A stretch of DNA of 64,000 bases from Flavobacterium succinicans (GTDB lineage Bacteria > Bacteroidota > Bacteroidia > Flavobacteriales > Flavobacteriaceae): the NCBI RefSeq assembly GCF_001662485.1, contig NZ_JMTM01000035.1, forward strand, positions 124,001-188,000. The letters run 5' to 3'. Position numbers and translations under genes: made by a program. Of this stretch, positions 61,894 to 64,000 are shown piece by piece (within the stretch, counting starts at the first letter, position 1; each line of letters begins with the position of its first letter). The notes below the pieces were generated by a model that had not been told where the DNA came from, searched no databases, and saw only the letters and a list, made by a program, of their open reading frames with translations.

Positions 61894-61971
61894 TTCCCTT
61901 TAGCCCCGACAGCAGCGGCATCCTTTGCTTTTTTTCTTTAAAAAGCAAAGATATAGCGGATGGCGGGACGA
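61894..61971 (+). repeat. Dispersed structured element, copy 2
   Basis: Compact copy: TAGCCCCGACAGCAGCGGCATCC, a perfect 11-bp hairpin (CTTTGCTTTTT at 61923-61933, AAAAAGCAAAG at 61940-61950), then GATATAGCGGATGGCGGGACG. It shows the minimal form of the family. A short ATG frame across it is not credible. Confidence 0.65.
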
Positions 61972-62089
61972 TGTGACCAAAAATGCTTTGGATTGCTGCT
62001 CCGAAAAATAATTTTCTATGAGCAATAATTCTTTAGCTTAAAAACAGCACACTCTATACGCGAGTATCTATATTTCAATGGTGTATCTA

Positions 62090-63559
62090 TTACTTTTTTA
62101 GTTTTAATTTAATAAAAAGCGTATCGATAGCCTGATTGATTTCGGGAGAAATAACCATTTTGTAGTTGATATAAACATAAATTATGGTGAGCAACATCGA
62201 TTTTAACGTGATCCCAATTAAAGGATGAAATGGAAATTGCCAAAAGTAAAAAAGAAGCAAAAGAACGAATGTAATTCCTATAGAAACCATGGTTTGTTTA
62301 CTAAATGGATAGAGATGCATACGTTTTACTACAAAAAGAAGCTTGGCAACACTATATACTGTGATGGACAAAAGTGTCGCAAAGGCAGAACCGATTATTC
62401 CATATAAAGGGATAAAAATCCAATTGAGTAAAAAGGTTAATAACGCTAACATTACCCCCAAAAACAAGACCATACGATAGTACTTTGAATTGAAAATAAT
62501 GGCATTGTTATTCCCTAAAATTAAATCGAAATATTTAGAGAGTCCAATCATAAAAACGACCATAATTCCGCCAGCGTATTCCTTTGGCAACAATTCATAC
62601 AACTGATTGATGTTTACAAAGATGCACAACATTACGAATCCACCAACCATTTGCAAATTGATAGAGGTTTTTTTGTACAAAATATTCAAATCGTCGTATT
62701 TGTTTTCATGCATTAATTTGGCCGTAATAGGGTACACTATTTGGTGCATGGCGCGACTGGGCACAGAAATCACCAAAGCAATATATGTGGCTACCGAGTA
62801 AAAGGCAATATTCCCGATATCCATATACTGATTCAGCATGATTTTGTCTCCATCTAATAAAAGATTAGCGACACTCCCAGATAAAATGATATAAAATGAG
62901 TATTCAACAATCCCTTTTACATTCTCTGGAATAGCAATTTGAAAAACAGGTTTTTTAATTCGGAAAGCATAAAACATGGTGACCAAAAAAGCTACAAAAT
63001 AGATTCCAGCGGTAAGATAAATAAATTGCACCGCAGTTATCCACTTGAAGTACATAGCTAAAAGAGAGAACAAAGAAAATAGTCGCAAACCCACTTCTTT
63101 GATAAAATTACCAAAAACTGAATGCATGTGTACTCTTGCCCAAGCATAGAATATTTCGAAATAAGCCATACATAATCCGATGAAAGGGATCAACCAAATG
63201 TAGTTTTGAACAATAGGATTTTTCTTAGTAACAAAAAACAAAATTTCATCATAAAAAAACAGACCAATCAAAAGCATTGGAATACTCAATAGCAAGGGAA
63301 ACAAAACGGTAAAAGACAAAAACTGATTTCTTTCCTCCTCAGTTTTGCACTGCGAATAAAACTTTACTAAGGTATTTTGCATTCCAATGGCGAATAAGGG
63401 CATTAATACATTAGCACAAGACAAAATGTAATTGGACAATCCGTAGAACGTTTTACCTAAAATTGGTGGAAATAAAAACAGGGTACTTATTCCTCCAATT
63501 CCAAAACCGATATAAGTAATTATAGTATTCTTTAGTGATTGATTTAAAACTATGCCCAT
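62090..63559 (-). CDS. Polysaccharide flippase (Wzx-like, MOP superfamily)
   Basis: The 489-residue protein has about 12 to 14 membrane helices, with the polysaccharide-synthesis pattern at the N-terminus (NTIITYIGFGIGGISTLFLFPPILG) and DGDKIMLNQYMDIGNIAFYSVATYIA in the middle. It would flip lipid-linked sugar repeats across the inner membrane. It lies 51 bp after a glycosyltransferase, both probably in a polysaccharide cluster continuing to the right. Confidence 0.9.
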   Translation of the reverse strand: MGIVLNQSLKNTIITYIGFGIGGISTLFLFPPILGKTFYGLSNYILSCANVLMPLFAIGMQNTLVKFYSQCKTEEERNQFLSFTVLFPLLLSIPMLLIGLFFYDEILFFVTKKNPIVQNYIWLIPFIGLCMAYFEIFYAWARVHMHSVFGNFIKEVGLRLFSLFSLLAMYFKWITAVQFIYLTAGIYFVAFLVTMFYAFRIKKPVFQIAIPENVKGIVEYSFYIILSGSVANLLLDGDKIMLNQYMDIGNIAFYSVATYIALVISVPSRAMHQIVYPITAKLMHENKYDDLNILYKKTSINLQMVGGFVMLCIFVNINQLYELLPKEYAGGIMVVFMIGLSKYFDLILGNNNAIIFNSKYYRMVLFLGVMLALLTFLLNWIFIPLYGIIGSAFATLLSITVYSVAKLLFVVKRMHLYPFSKQTMVSIGITFVLLLLFYFWQFPFHPLIGITLKSMLLTIIYVYINYKMVISPEINQAIDTLFIKLKLKK

Positions 63560-63564
63560 TATTC

Positions 63565-63630
63565 GAAGGTAGAATTTAGAAGTTAGAGGTTTGAAGTTAC
63601 TTTTTTGAGGTTAAAAGTTAGAAGTTAAAA
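63565..63630. repeat. Imperfect short tandem repeat between flippase and glycosyltransferase
   Basis: Variants of AGAAGTTAGAGGTT and AGGTTAAAAGTTAGAAGTT in tandem. It overlaps the very end of the glycosyltransferase frame and is similar in style to 41649-41704. Confidence 0.5.
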
Positions 63631-64000
63631 GAGTAGCTAATTCTTTGGTTAAACTCTTTCTGGAATATTTTTGCAAACCTACGGGATTTGATTGTAATTT
63701 TCCTTCCAAAAATTGTTGATGGTAGGCTAAAATGGTAGCTTTCAATTGCTGTTTTTTATCATATTCAAAAAACACTCCTGTATTCGTACTAGTGATAATC
63801 TCAGCAAAATCAGAGTCCTTGGGTCCAATAGCAAGAATTGGCCTTCCAGAAACCATATATTCGAAAAGTTTCCCCGGAATGATGCTTTTGGTATCTTCAG
63901 AATCAATTTCGATTAACAATAAAACTTGTGATTTACGTTGATGCGCTACCGCTGTATCGTGCGATACATAGCCCAAATTATTCAAATAGTCATTGAGTCC
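63611..64000 (-). CDS. Glycosyltransferase (GT4-like), C-terminal part, cut by window edge
   Basis: The open frame runs from the right window edge to a stop at 63611: about 129 residues. The segment SIIPGKLFEYMVSGRPILAIGP followed by DSDFAEIITSTNTGVFF is the donor-binding E-x7-E region of GT-B glycosyltransferases. The N-terminal domain and the start are outside the window. It probably acts in the same surface polysaccharide pathway as the flippase. Confidence 0.85.
   Translation of the reverse strand, partial: GLNDYLNNLGYVSHDTAVAHQRKSQVLLLIEIDSEDTKSIIPGKLFEYMVSGRPILAIGPKDSDFAEIITSTNTGVFFEYDKKQQLKATILAYHQQFLEGKLQSNPVGLQKYSRKSLTKELATLLTSNF

Noticed and set aside
61871-61942. Short ATG frame of 23 codons within dispersed element copy 2
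   Set aside because: It spans the conserved core and hairpin of the element; the coding look comes from the repeat.

Overview
The window looks like a chromosome segment of Flavobacterium or a close relative (Bacteroidota, Flavobacteriaceae). It is AT-rich, and several genes carry the Bacteroidota -7 promoter box TAnnTTTG. There is a complete SusC/SusD-type polysaccharide utilization locus, two further TonB-dependent receptors, and many small lineage-typical families (DUF6146, DUF6787, DUF1826, TIGR02757). No rRNA, tRNA, CRISPR array, prophage or intact insertion sequence was recognised.

Layout. 1-3764: tail of a GIY-YIG nuclease and an HsdR-like restriction helicase with no HsdM or HsdS partner in the window. 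3765-4138: palindrome-rich spacer. 4139-13477: the most unusual region. It holds a TonB-dependent receptor, two YHYH-domain lipoproteins, a MORN-repeat lipoprotein, a SCO1/SenC lipoprotein, a wreck of a second copy of the receptor, a small secreted protein, a HupE/UreJ-like membrane protein, and a LytS-type kinase with a LytTR response regulator. Two genes of this region share a nearly identical 40-bp block at exactly the same distance from their -7 boxes. The block contains an 11-mer direct repeat with 21-bp periodicity, the geometry bound by LytTR regulators. I infer one regulon, probably for uptake and delivery of a metal or metal complex; the substrate is unknown.

13478-33161: mostly housekeeping and small conserved genes: DUF1826, ychF, a TonB-dependent receptor, a methyltransferase, a ferredoxin divergent from an acyl-CoA reductase, serC, serA, a DUF937-like EF-hand protein, folE, msrA, a LolD-like ATPase, TIGR02757, a HEAT-repeat protein, a DEAD-box helicase and a secreted lactonase. 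33162-43534: a BatA-like/pseudo-dihydroorotase/DUF4870/esterase operon, a GNAT, an MBL hydrolase, a conserved 485-residue protein of unknown function, bcp, an endonuclease III without its Fe-S cluster, an overlooked 47-codon gene and an ECF sigma factor.

43804-57967: a polysaccharide utilization locus on the minus strand, read as regulator (propeller/Y_Y_Y/LuxR-HTH), SusC, SusD, PKD surface glycan-binding lipoprotein, GH16 with PKD-like domain, GH3, GH16. The enzyme set points to beta-1,3-glucan (laminarin) or mixed-linkage beta-glucan. 58159-64000: uvrA, a small unknown gene, a long AT-rich spacer, and the start of a surface-polysaccharide cluster (flippase and a glycosyltransferase cut by the window edge).

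Four intergenic regions carry related structured elements (cores resembling GCCCCGAT-G-AGTGG at one end and GGATAGCGGGA at the other, with variable hairpins between), which look like a dispersed non-coding repeat or RNA family.
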